Source of the DNA: UBA7446 sp024639165
GTDB taxonomy: Bacteria > Bacteroidota > Bacteroidia > Flavobacteriales > Flavobacteriaceae
Direction: 5' to 3'
DNA length: 64,000 bases
Assembly (NCBI GenBank): GCA_024639165.1
Contig: JAHEIX010000020.1
Coordinates: 1-64,000 of the forward strand
Below the pieces are notes generated by a model. That model had not been told where the DNA came from and searched no databases. It was given only the letters and a program-made list of their open reading frames with translations. Shown here piece after piece: positions 26,986 through 35,953 of the stretch; the stretch's first letter is position 1, and the number at the start of each line of letters is the position of its first letter. Both the position numbers and the translations under genes were made by a program.

Positions 26986-28440
26986 ATGAAGCGATTTATA
27001 ATAGTAACTGTTATTTTGGTTTTAAACATAAGCTTTTGCTATAGCTTGCAATTGCCAAAACTTTTTACCGATAACATGGTATTGCAGCAAAACGATACCG
27101 TTAGCATTTGGGGTTGGGGAAAATCCTGGAATAAAATAGTAATTACTACAAGTTGGGGTGTTTCAGAAACGGTTTGGATAAATAATGAGAGTAATTGGAG
27201 CGCAAAAATACCGACTCCTGTAGGAAGTTTTGATAAACATGACATTACCATTCAAGAATTTGGTTTAAATAAAGACAAATCAATTAATATGGATGATGTA
27301 TATGGAAAAGTCGAATTAAATAACGTATTGGTTGGTGAAGTATGGTTATGCTCTGGTCAGTCAAATATGGAATGGAATGCTAAAGCAGGAATTGAATCAG
27401 AGAAAACGGAAGTTCCTGCTTCTAATTACCCTAACATTCGTTTTTTTAAAATAACTAAACGAATTTCAGATTTCCCGCAGGATGATTTAGCAGGTGGATC
27501 TTGGTTACAATGTACTCCCGAAACTATGAGGTCTTTTAGCGCAGTAGGATATTTTTTTGGTAAGATGCTTTACAATAAATTAAATGTTCCCATTGGACTA
27601 ATTTCTGATGCATGGGGAGGCATTCCTATTGATGTTGCTTACCCCTCTAGTTCGGTTGTGGATATTGCTGATTTATTGGAATCATCAAAAGGAAATTACT
27701 GGAAAGGGGCACCACATCGTTTAGGAACATTGTATAATGCTATGACACATCCTTTACGGAATTTTTCAATTGCCGGGATGATTTGGTACCAGGGAGAAGG
27801 AAATGTAAGTGTTGCACCTGAGCAATATGCACGTAAACAGAAAATCTTGGTAAAAGAACGGCGTAAACAATTTGGTGAGAACATGCCATTTTATTATGTG
27901 CAAATTGCTCCATTCCAATATGGAAAAGGTAAGCCTAAAGGAGCAATTATAAGAGACCAACAGCGGAAAGCTTCAAAAGTCAAAAATTCAGAAATGATAG
28001 TAATTAGTGATATCGGGGACACTACCGATATTCATCCCCGATTGAAGAAACCTGTGGGTGAGCGTCTTGCCAAGACGGCTCTTAAATATCATTATAAAAT
28101 TATTAACGAATTGGTAGAGTTTCCTCTTTTTAAAAAGGCATATGAGAACAAAAAATATGTATATGTTGAGTTTTCATTTTCTGATGGCCTGTTCTTTAAA
28201 GAAGGAGACAAAGGTAATTTTGAATTAGCAGGCGATGATGAGAAATTTGTGCCAGTTTCCGCAAAAATCATAAATAATAAAGTGCGGCTAGACTCCAAAA
28301 AAGTTGATAATCCAAAATACGTCCGTTTTGCGTTTAGCAACAGTGCAACCCCTCTGTTACTAAACAAGTCCAATCTCCCCGCCTCATGCTTTGATAGTCA
28401 ACCTATTAAAAAAAATTTTAAGCATAATTCAGAAATATAA
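26986..28440 (+). CDS. sialate O-acetylesterase-like (SASA) carbohydrate esterase
   Basis: A 484-residue secreted protein with a signal peptide (ending FCYS). The mature start LPKLFTDNMVLQQND is typical of bacterial SIAE-like enzymes. SGNH-type motifs are EVWLCSGQSNMEW (Ser126), GMIWYQGEGN and DIHPRLKKPVGERLA with the catalytic His. In PULs these enzymes usually remove acetyl esters from hexoses or xylose, not from sialic acid. Together with the CE2-like protein and the beta-lactamase-fold hydrolase it makes three putative esterases, so the substrate is probably heavily acylated. Confidence 0.88.
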   Translation: MKRFIIVTVILVLNISFCYSLQLPKLFTDNMVLQQNDTVSIWGWGKSWNKIVITTSWGVSETVWINNESNWSAKIPTPVGSFDKHDITIQEFGLNKDKSINMDDVYGKVELNNVLVGEVWLCSGQSNMEWNAKAGIESEKTEVPASNYPNIRFFKITKRISDFPQDDLAGGSWLQCTPETMRSFSAVGYFFGKMLYNKLNVPIGLISDAWGGIPIDVAYPSSSVVDIADLLESSKGNYWKGAPHRLGTLYNAMTHPLRNFSIAGMIWYQGEGNVSVAPEQYARKQKILVKERRKQFGENMPFYYVQIAPFQYGKGKPKGAIIRDQQRKASKVKNSEMIVISDIGDTTDIHPRLKKPVGERLAKTALKYHYKIINELVEFPLFKKAYENKKYVYVEFSFSDGLFFKEGDKGNFELAGDDEKFVPVSAKIINNKVRLDSKKVDNPKYVRFAFSNSATPLLLNKSNLPASCFDSQPIKKNFKHNSEI

Positions 28441-28480
28441 AACAAGAAATGATGGACAAAAATTATTGTCAGATTAGTTT

Positions 28481-29809
28481 ATGAAAAATCGTTTGTTAGT
28501 AATAGTAATTTTCGTGTTAGGGTTAAGAGTTTGGGCTCAAAATCCAATAGTACCACCAGGCATGTATATTGCAGATCCCGAAGCACACGTGTGGAATGAC
28601 GATAAGCTATATATTTATGGATCCAGAGATGAATCTGCAGACTATTGGTGTTCTTATGATTACCATGTACTCTCAACATCTGATATGATTCACTGGAATA
28701 TTGACGAGAACTCTTTTTCTTCTAAAGGAATAAATGATCAAGTAGCCAGCAATGACAAACTATTATTTGCGCCCGATTGTGCCTATAAAAATGGAACTTA
28801 TTATTTATATTATTGTTCCCCTGGTAACAAGCATGGTGAGGGAGTAGCAACGAGCAAATCGCCTAATGGACCATTTGTTAACGGAACAGATATAGAAGGA
28901 GCATATCAAATTGATCCTGCAGTATTTATTGATGACGATGGGCAGGGCTATTATTTCTGGGGTCAGGGAAAACCTAAGGTGGCTAAGTTGTCGGATGACA
29001 TGAAATCAATTGACACAACCAGTATTAGTTACCCTTTAGAAGATACAGCCGCTAAATATTTTCATGAGGGCACATCAATAAGGAAAATTGGAAATACATA
29101 TTACATGGTATTTGCTGATGAAAGCCGAAACAGCACCCCATCAAGTCTTGGTTATGCAACCAGTTCTTCCCCGACGGGTCCTTACATATATAAAGGAATA
29201 ATAATTGATAATATCTCTTGTGATCCAAATGTATGGAATAATCATGGGTCAATTGAAGAATTTAACGGTCAATGGTATGTTTTTTATCATCGCTCAACGC
29301 ACGGAACGAAATTGTTTAGAAAGGCTTGTGTAGAGCCTATCACAATAAACCAGGATGGTACAATTGATGAAGTGGAAATGACTTCTCAAGGAGCAGCTGA
29401 CCCACTAAATGCTTTTAACCATATTCAGGCAGAATGGGCATGTAAATTAGGAGGTCATGCCAGAGTAGAAGATTACAAAGAAAAAGATTTATGGTATGGA
29501 AAATTAGCCAAAATTCAAAATAATGACTGGGCAGCCTATAAGTACATCAATTTTGAGAATGGTGTATCAAAATTTAACATTAAAACTATAGGCTCATCAT
29601 CAGGTGGTAAAGTGGAGATTTGGGCAACTGCTGTTGATAATGGAAAACTTTTAGGAACATGTATTATTGAACCAGACGATAATAAAAGTTCTTATAATAT
29701 TTCATCTTGTGAAATAAAAAAAATTAGAGGTGTTCATGCTGTTTATTTGAAGTTTAAGGGAACTGATGGAAATTTATTTGAAATAGACTGGTTTTCATTT
29801 AACAAATAA
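28481..29809 (+). CDS. GH43 glycoside hydrolase with C-terminal CBM6-like domain
   Basis: A 442-residue secreted enzyme (signal peptide ending RVWAQ). The five-bladed propeller carries the three GH43 acids: Asp32 (base, in IADPEAHVW), Asp146 (in QIDPAVF) and Glu197 (acid, in FHEGTSI). Residues about 315-442 form a CBM6-type beta-sandwich starting HIQAEWA and ending EIDWFSF. GH43 members remove arabinose, xylose or, in some subfamilies, galactose. It lies between an esterase and a sulfatase and probably trims side chains in the periplasm. Confidence 0.9.
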   Translation: MKNRLLVIVIFVLGLRVWAQNPIVPPGMYIADPEAHVWNDDKLYIYGSRDESADYWCSYDYHVLSTSDMIHWNIDENSFSSKGINDQVASNDKLLFAPDCAYKNGTYYLYYCSPGNKHGEGVATSKSPNGPFVNGTDIEGAYQIDPAVFIDDDGQGYYFWGQGKPKVAKLSDDMKSIDTTSISYPLEDTAAKYFHEGTSIRKIGNTYYMVFADESRNSTPSSLGYATSSSPTGPYIYKGIIIDNISCDPNVWNNHGSIEEFNGQWYVFYHRSTHGTKLFRKACVEPITINQDGTIDEVEMTSQGAADPLNAFNHIQAEWACKLGGHARVEDYKEKDLWYGKLAKIQNNDWAAYKYINFENGVSKFNIKTIGSSSGGKVEIWATAVDNGKLLGTCIIEPDDNKSSYNISSCEIKKIRGVHAVYLKFKGTDGNLFEIDWFSFNK

Positions 29810-29860
29810 CAAATGCTGCATATCTCATCATTAAAACTAAGTTTTACAATGGTTAATAAT

Positions 29861-31309
29861 ATGAAAATATTTTACTTTTTGGGAGCGTTAATGTTATTGA
29901 TCTCATGTTCGCCCCAAAAAATTGAGCAACCAAACTTTTTATTTATTCTAGTTGACGATCAGCCTTTCGATGCTCTAGGTTTTAAAGGGCGTTATCCATT
30001 TTTAGAAACACCTAATATGGATAAACTAGCAAAGCAAGGGGCTAATTTTAACAATTTTTTCTGCACACAATCTATTTGTTCGCCCTCTCGTGCAAGTTTC
30101 CTAACTGGCACATATTCTCATATTCATGGCGTTAACCAGAATAATCATTATGTAGACCCCGACTGGGAAAGTTATAAGCCCTATAGCACCCATCTGCAAA
30201 ATGCAGGTTACGAAACGGCTATGATTGGTAAAATTCACATGGCTCATTTTAATGGGGAAAAGCACATTCGTCCTGGATTTGATTATTGGTACAGCTTTAA
30301 AGGTCAGGGTAAGTATTTCAACCCCGAAATTAACGACAATGGTATTGAAAAGCAAGTAAAAGGGTATATGACAGATATTTTAACCAATGAAGCGGTAAGT
30401 TGGTTGACAAAAAAACGCAATATTAACAAACCTTTTAGTCTCTGTTTGTGGCATAAAGCTGTACACGAAGACCATTTACCTGCGCCTCGTCATGAAAATT
30501 TATATCAAAATGATACATTGCCTTACCCTCCGTATAATACCCACAAAGAAACGTTTGAGGGAAAACCCGAATGGCAGCGAATAAAAGCATTTGATACCGA
30601 ATGGAGGGATTATAAATCGGTTGACAAATTGCCTGAAAAACCTTGGGGCTCAAAAAGCGATAAGTACATGCGATTGCTAAAAACACTTGCAGCTGTTGAT
30701 GAGTCCATCGGAACTGTACTTGAAACGTTGGAGCAGATTGGCGAGTTGGATAATACGGTGATTATTTTTAGTAGTGACAATGGATATTTTATGGGTGAAC
30801 ATACGTATTGGGACAAGCGCATTGCTTACGAAAACTCTATTCGAATACCTATGATTATGAGGTTTCCAAAAAAAATAAATGCAGGAACGCAGATCGATGA
30901 AATGTGTTTGAACATTGACCTTGCACCAACCATTTTAGAGTTGGCAAAAATTGAAAAACCTGAGTATATGCAGGGTGAATCCATGGTTAAGCTTTTTAAT
31001 AATAAAGAAAAAACATCTTGGCGACAATCTTTTCTGTATCAATATTTTGTTGACGATGCCTATCCATATGCAGGACCAGATATGCTGGCTGTGATAACAG
31101 ATGACTACAAATTAGTTGATACGTTTCTTGAAAATGATATAGACGAATTATACAGTTTGAAAAATGATCCTGGTGAAATGAGTAACCTAATTAATAATCC
31201 AGAGTTTGATCAAATTGAAAGAGAATTAAGGTACGAAATGGAAATTTTAAAAAAGAAATATAAATACAATCCTAACAGAGATTGGTGGTTAGAAGAAGTA
31301 TTAAAATAA
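29861..31309 (+). CDS. type I sulfatase (family S1), Cys-type, lipoprotein
   Basis: A 482-residue sulfatase. The ATG at 29861 is chosen because it begins a good lipoprotein signal (lipobox LISC, Cys16); the longer frame from 29813 adds 16 residues ahead of it. Metal-binding Asp32-33 (LVDDQ) is followed by the activation motif CSPSR with Cys73, which FGE converts to formylglycine. Further signatures are LVDDQPFDALG, AMIGKIHM (Lys/His) and IIFSSDNGYFMGEHTYWDKR. It removes sulfate esters from carbohydrate in the periplasm. The FGE gene at 1581-2669 is the evident partner. Confidence 0.92.
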   Translation: MKIFYFLGALMLLISCSPQKIEQPNFLFILVDDQPFDALGFKGRYPFLETPNMDKLAKQGANFNNFFCTQSICSPSRASFLTGTYSHIHGVNQNNHYVDPDWESYKPYSTHLQNAGYETAMIGKIHMAHFNGEKHIRPGFDYWYSFKGQGKYFNPEINDNGIEKQVKGYMTDILTNEAVSWLTKKRNINKPFSLCLWHKAVHEDHLPAPRHENLYQNDTLPYPPYNTHKETFEGKPEWQRIKAFDTEWRDYKSVDKLPEKPWGSKSDKYMRLLKTLAAVDESIGTVLETLEQIGELDNTVIIFSSDNGYFMGEHTYWDKRIAYENSIRIPMIMRFPKKINAGTQIDEMCLNIDLAPTILELAKIEKPEYMQGESMVKLFNNKEKTSWRQSFLYQYFVDDAYPYAGPDMLAVITDDYKLVDTFLENDIDELYSLKNDPGEMSNLINNPEFDQIERELRYEMEILKKKYKYNPNRDWWLEEVLK

Positions 31310-31348
31310 ACACGACTGTTTTAATACTTGAAATTAATTAAAAATATT

Positions 31349-33937
31349 ATGAGATACCATATCAACATCTTTCTTTTAACATTGTCTGGGCTCTATTTTA
31401 CGGCATGTATGGGTTCAGAATTTCAAGACACTATAATTACACAAGAGATAGATAGAAACTGGGAATTTAGAGTCTCATCAACGGATAGCATCTGGTTATC
31501 TGCGTCAGTCCCAGGTTGTATTCATACAGATTTAATGTCTCATGATAAAATTCAGGATCCTTTTTATCGACTAAACGAAAAGGATGTACAATGGGTTGGT
31601 GAAACAGATTGGGAATACAGAACATCCTTTATTGTAAACACACAATTGTTAGAAAAAGAGAACGTGGAAATGAACTTTGAGGGTTTAGATACCTATGCCA
31701 ATGTGTTTCTGAATGATAGCCTGATTTTAAGTGCAAACAATATGTTTAGGACTTGGAAAGTTGACGTTAAGAATCTTCTCTATTTGGGTAATAATACGCT
31801 AAAAATTGTCTTCCAAAACGTATTTGATAAGAATATTGAAAAATATAATAATGCACCATATCGACTTCAGGCTGGGCATAACAACGATCAAGCCGATGTT
31901 CAATTGAGTCTTTATTCTCGTAAAGCAGGTTTTCATTACGGTTGGGATTGGGGTCCAAGACTAATAACTTCTGGTATATGGCGACCTGTAACTTTGGTTG
32001 CATGGAGTGATTTTAGAATCGAAAACGTTTATTTTAAACAAAAAAATGTAAATGAAGATATAGCAGATATTGAAGTTGATGTGGAAATTAGTGCTACCAA
32101 AAACAAAAATGTAACACTAACAGTCTTTAATTTAGATACTACATTTTCGAAAACAGAAATAAAACTTAAAAAAGGAAAAGCAAAATATACAGTTTCCTTC
32201 AATATCGAAAACCCAGAACTCTGGTGGACCAATGGATTAGGAGAGCAGCACTTGTATGATTTTACAACTTCAGTTTCTGACAATTCAGGTAAAACAACTT
32301 CAATTGATGAAAAGATTGGAATTCGTTCACTCAGGGTGGTTCGAGAAAAGGATAAATTTGGCAAGGGTTTTTGGGTTGAATTAAATGGAGTGCCAGTTTT
32401 CATGAAAGGGGCTAATTATATCCCTCAAGATAGCTTTCAGAATCGTGTTGATAATGATGATTATAAACATATTATTAAGTCCGCAGTTGATGCCAATATG
32501 AATATGCTGCGAGTTTGGGGAGGTGGTATTTACGAGGAAGATGTATTTTATGATTTATGCGATAAATACGGTTTATTAGTATGGCAGGATATAATGTTTG
32601 CATGTGGAATGTTTCCTGCTGACTCAGCCTTTTTGGAAAATGTAACCAACGAGGTGATTGATAATGTTACTCGTATTCGTAATCATGCATCAATAGCGCT
32701 TTATTGTGGTAATAATGAAAACGAAATTTTTTGGGATTCATGGGGTTGGAAAGAAAAATACTCTGAAGGGGTGCAGAAACAATATGAAAATGATTTAAAA
32801 ACATTGTTTTATGATGTTATTCCTAAAGCATTGCAAATCGCCGACCCGGAAAGATATTACCACCCTTCATCACCTTCGACCGGCTTCAATAACATTGACA
32901 AAGGAATGGGCGATAACCATTATTGGGGTGTTTGGCATGGTACTGATCCATTCTCAGAGTTTGAAAATAATGTATCTAGGTTTGTAAGTGAATATGGATT
33001 TCAATCCTATCCTGAATTTGAGTCGATTAAGAAATTTACAATTGAAGAGGATTGGTTTCTAAAATCGGATGTAATGCATGCACATCAACGATGTATGGAT
33101 GATAATCGAACAAATCCTGATTATGGAAATCGTTTGATAAATACCTATCTGGAAAGAAATTTCAAAACACCTAAAGATTTTGAAAACTACATATATGTAG
33201 TTCAGGCTTTACAAGCTAAAGCTGTTAAAACAGCAATTGAAGCACACCGTAGAAACAGAACAGATAACTATTGCATGGGAACCATGTATTGGCAAATTAA
33301 CGATTGTTGGCCTGTTGCTTCATGGTCAAGTATAGATTACTATGGCAAATGGAAAGCGTTGCACTATCTAGTTAAAAAGGCATATAAAGATATTTTAATT
33401 ACCTATAAAGAAAACGAAGCAAATCTTGATTTTTATATAGTATCAGATAAACTTGAACAACTTGTTGAGGTAGATTTGATAATTGAAACCATTGATTTTG
33501 AAGGTAAAATTATATTCAGTACACAAAATTCTGTTACTATTAAAGCGAATTCGGCCTCAAAGGTTTATAGCAAAAACATTAGAGAATTATTAAAAGATAA
33601 ACGTCGTAGCAATGCATTCATAAGAGCACGCGTGGAATTGGATGGTAAAACACTCTCGGAAAACTTACATTTTTTTGAAAATGATAAGTTACTTGATTTA
33701 CCTGAAGCTAAAATTCGAATAACCATTAACGATGATAATACTATTGAACTTTACAGTGATAAGTTAGCCAAATATGTATTTGTTTCAGTTGAAGGTGAGG
33801 ATGTATTTTTTTCCGAAAATTACTTTGATTTAATACCAAGTGAATCAAAAAAGATTTCAATGAATACTAAGATCGATATACAAACTATTAGAACTAAAAT
33901 CAAAGTTACATCCCTTTTTAATAGCTACCAGTATTAG
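31349..33937 (+). CDS. GH2 beta-mannosidase, lipoprotein
   Basis: An 862-residue GH2 enzyme. The ATG at 31349 gives a lipobox (FTAC, Cys20); an upstream TTG is less likely. The N-terminal sugar-binding domain has the beta-mannosidase pattern VPGCIHTDLMSHDKIQDPFY and VQWVGETDWEY, which separates it from beta-galactosidases. The TIM barrel carries CGNNENE (acid/base Glu457) and FVSEYGFQSYP (nucleophile Glu548). It would release terminal beta-mannose from oligosaccharides in the periplasm. With GH130 and manA it supports a mannose-containing substrate. Confidence 0.9.
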   Translation: MRYHINIFLLTLSGLYFTACMGSEFQDTIITQEIDRNWEFRVSSTDSIWLSASVPGCIHTDLMSHDKIQDPFYRLNEKDVQWVGETDWEYRTSFIVNTQLLEKENVEMNFEGLDTYANVFLNDSLILSANNMFRTWKVDVKNLLYLGNNTLKIVFQNVFDKNIEKYNNAPYRLQAGHNNDQADVQLSLYSRKAGFHYGWDWGPRLITSGIWRPVTLVAWSDFRIENVYFKQKNVNEDIADIEVDVEISATKNKNVTLTVFNLDTTFSKTEIKLKKGKAKYTVSFNIENPELWWTNGLGEQHLYDFTTSVSDNSGKTTSIDEKIGIRSLRVVREKDKFGKGFWVELNGVPVFMKGANYIPQDSFQNRVDNDDYKHIIKSAVDANMNMLRVWGGGIYEEDVFYDLCDKYGLLVWQDIMFACGMFPADSAFLENVTNEVIDNVTRIRNHASIALYCGNNENEIFWDSWGWKEKYSEGVQKQYENDLKTLFYDVIPKALQIADPERYYHPSSPSTGFNNIDKGMGDNHYWGVWHGTDPFSEFENNVSRFVSEYGFQSYPEFESIKKFTIEEDWFLKSDVMHAHQRCMDDNRTNPDYGNRLINTYLERNFKTPKDFENYIYVVQALQAKAVKTAIEAHRRNRTDNYCMGTMYWQINDCWPVASWSSIDYYGKWKALHYLVKKAYKDILITYKENEANLDFYIVSDKLEQLVEVDLIIETIDFEGKIIFSTQNSVTIKANSASKVYSKNIRELLKDKRRSNAFIRARVELDGKTLSENLHFFENDKLLDLPEAKIRITINDDNTIELYSDKLAKYVFVSVEGEDVFFSENYFDLIPSESKKISMNTKIDIQTIRTKIKVTSLFNSYQY

Positions 33938-33987
33938 CCATATGATTTTTATAATGGCATGTTTAGAATGCATAACGATTGTTATTA

Positions 33988-35568
33988 ATGATAAAATTGA
34001 ATAGACCTAAATTAGTTTACAAATATTGCTTAGTGGTTGCTTTGTTACTTTTAGTGATAAGCGCCACTCTCTTCAAAGAGTGGGAGACAAAAACACCACC
34101 CAATATTATTTTCATCATGTCCGATGACCATACAACAAACGCCATTAGTGCTTACGGCGGATTGTTTAAAGACATAGCGCCAACACCAAATATTGACAGA
34201 TTAGCAAAGGAAGGTGCTCTATTTACAAATACTTTTTGTACCAATGCGATATGCGGGCCAAGTCGAGCAGCAATCCTGACAGGTAAATACAGTCATTTGA
34301 ATGGATTCTATAAAAATGAAGGAGGTGACCCATTTGATGGATCACAGCTAACATTCCCTAAATTGTTGAAAGAAGCTGGATATACTACAGCACTTGTTGG
34401 CAAATGGCATTTATGGAGTGAACCCACTGGATTCGATTATTTCAAATATCATATACTGAACGGAGAACAAGGAGTATATTGGAACCCAACCTACAATGAA
34501 AATGGTAAGGAGACACAAGAAATGGGCTATGCTACAAACTTGGCAGGTGATTTTGCACTGGATTGGCTTGATTCTATAAGAGATAAATCAAAACCATTCT
34601 GCTTACTATATCAATTTAAGGCTCCTCACCGTCCCTGGAGACCGGATAGTATTTATGTGGATTTATTTAGTGACAAAGAGATGCCTTATCCGGCTACTTT
34701 TAATGATGAATATAAGGGAAGAGAAAAAACTGCAGGCCAAGCCATGATGACCATTAAAAATCATCTAAACCGAAGAGACCTTAAGATGAATCCTCCAGAA
34801 GGTTTGAAAGGTTATGAATTAAATAAATGGGAACGTGTTGGCGATAATGGCGAATATGTTTCTCCTTCTGATACACTTGTTGGAGAAAATCTTAAGAGGT
34901 GGAAATACCAACGTTATATTAAAGATTACTTGGCTTGTATTCGTTCTGTTGATGATAACATTGGTAGGGTATTGGACTTTCTTGAAAATAATGGACTTAC
35001 AGAGAACACGGTTATTGTATATACAGGTGATCAGGGCTTTTTTCTGGGTGAACATGGTTGGTACGATAAACGTTTTATGTATGAAGAGTCTTTACGAATG
35101 CCTCTAATAATAAAGTATCCAAGGGAGGTTAAGGCAGGTAAAATACTTTCAGAGACAACTCTTAATGTTGATTTTGCCCCTTCATTATTAGAATTTGCAG
35201 GCATTGAAAAACCTTTTGAAATGCAGGGTGAAAGTTTTGTTCCTATACTTAGAGGGGAGAAAGCAGAGAACTGGCGTACATCTATGTATTATCACTATTA
35301 CGAATATCCAAAATGGCACAATGTACAGCCCCATTATGGTATTAGGACTGATAGGTATAAGTTAATTCATTTTTATTATGACGTTGATATTTGGGAATTG
35401 TATGATTTAAAAGAGGATCCAAATGAATTGACTAATTTATATAATAAACCCGAGTATAATTATTTGATCGCTAATTTAAAGAAAGAATTAAAAAATCAAC
35501 AGAAAAAATATAATGATGATGTGACTGTGGATGAAATGAAAAAAATGACAGAAATAGGGATGTTTTAA
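33988..35568 (+). CDS. type I sulfatase (family S1), Cys-type
   Basis: A 526-residue sulfatase, distinct from the one at 29861. The ATG at 33988 is preferred to a TTG nine bases upstream. A hydrophobic N-terminal segment (about residues 14-28) is a signal anchor or signal peptide. Asp46-47 (MSDDH) binds metal, and CGPSR with Cys89 is the formylglycine site. Others are ALVGKWHL, YQFKAPHRPW and VYTGDQGFFLGEHGWYDKR. The different metal-site and substrate-loop residues suggest specificity for another sulfate position or sugar. It depends on FGE like its neighbour. Confidence 0.92.
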   Translation: MIKLNRPKLVYKYCLVVALLLLVISATLFKEWETKTPPNIIFIMSDDHTTNAISAYGGLFKDIAPTPNIDRLAKEGALFTNTFCTNAICGPSRAAILTGKYSHLNGFYKNEGGDPFDGSQLTFPKLLKEAGYTTALVGKWHLWSEPTGFDYFKYHILNGEQGVYWNPTYNENGKETQEMGYATNLAGDFALDWLDSIRDKSKPFCLLYQFKAPHRPWRPDSIYVDLFSDKEMPYPATFNDEYKGREKTAGQAMMTIKNHLNRRDLKMNPPEGLKGYELNKWERVGDNGEYVSPSDTLVGENLKRWKYQRYIKDYLACIRSVDDNIGRVLDFLENNGLTENTVIVYTGDQGFFLGEHGWYDKRFMYEESLRMPLIIKYPREVKAGKILSETTLNVDFAPSLLEFAGIEKPFEMQGESFVPILRGEKAENWRTSMYYHYYEYPKWHNVQPHYGIRTDRYKLIHFYYDVDIWELYDLKEDPNELTNLYNKPEYNYLIANLKKELKNQQKKYNDDVTVDEMKKMTEIGMF

Positions 35569-35592
35569 TTTTTATAACAAATGATATAAGGA

Positions 35593-35835
35593 ATGAAAAC
35601 TACAAAAACATGTTTTATCGGAATAGATTTGGGTAGTTCATCTGTAAAAATAGCATTGGTAGATGCCTCCACAGGAAAAAAGCTAGCTATTGTGAACGAA
35701 CCAGAAAATGAAATGGAAATTTCTACATTACATCCTGACTGGGCAGAGCAAGACCCAAAAAACTGGTGGAACTTATTTGTTTTATGGGATTATGAGCATT
35801 CTTTCTGCACTATTTGTATGGAAAATAGTGCTTGA
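35593..35835 (+). pseudogene. xylB: xylulokinase 5' fragment (truncated xylB)
   Basis: The first 58 or so codons encode the N-terminus of an FGGY-family xylulokinase. They show the phosphate-binding strand GIDLGSSSVKIALVD and the HPDWAEQDPKNWW segment typical of bacterial XylB. After NWW the frame continues only into non-homologous residues and stops at 35833. The remaining 430 or so residues of a xylulokinase, including the catalytic Asp and ATP site, are absent. The fragment cannot be an active kinase. The sequence downstream in another frame is the end of a sugar permease, so this is one side of a deletion scar. Confidence 0.85.
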
Positions 35836-35887
35836 AACAAAAGGGAAGACTTTAGAAGAAATCGAGAATATTTGGAAAGATAAATAG
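35765..35887 (+). pseudogene. xylose-type MFS permease 3' fragment (truncated xylE)
   Basis: In the frame ending at TAG 35885-35887, 40 codons encode a final transmembrane helix and tail: GGTYLFYGIMSILSALFVW followed by ETKGKTLEEIENIW. The PETKGKT/ETKGKTLEE tail is the hallmark C-terminus of XylE-type sugar porters. Nothing upstream in this frame continues the protein. It overlaps the xylB fragment at the shared bases GGTGGAAC, where both reading frames make sense. An internal deletion joined the start of a xylulokinase gene to the end of a permease gene. Confidence 0.82.
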
Positions 35888-35953
35888 CTAGTCATATCAT
35901 CGGTGATGTATTTAACCATGAATAAATAAGATCTAATTAAACATTAACCCTAC

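Noticed and set aside
27039..27251. Minus-strand frames opposite the sialate-O-acetylesterase-like gene
   Set aside because: They are antisense to a gene with clear catalytic motifs and are not supported otherwise.
35593..35835. An 80-residue sugar kinase as a functional gene
   Set aside because: Only the N-terminal ATPase strand is present. The catalytic Asp and nearly all of the FGGY fold are missing, and the frame ends in unrelated residues.
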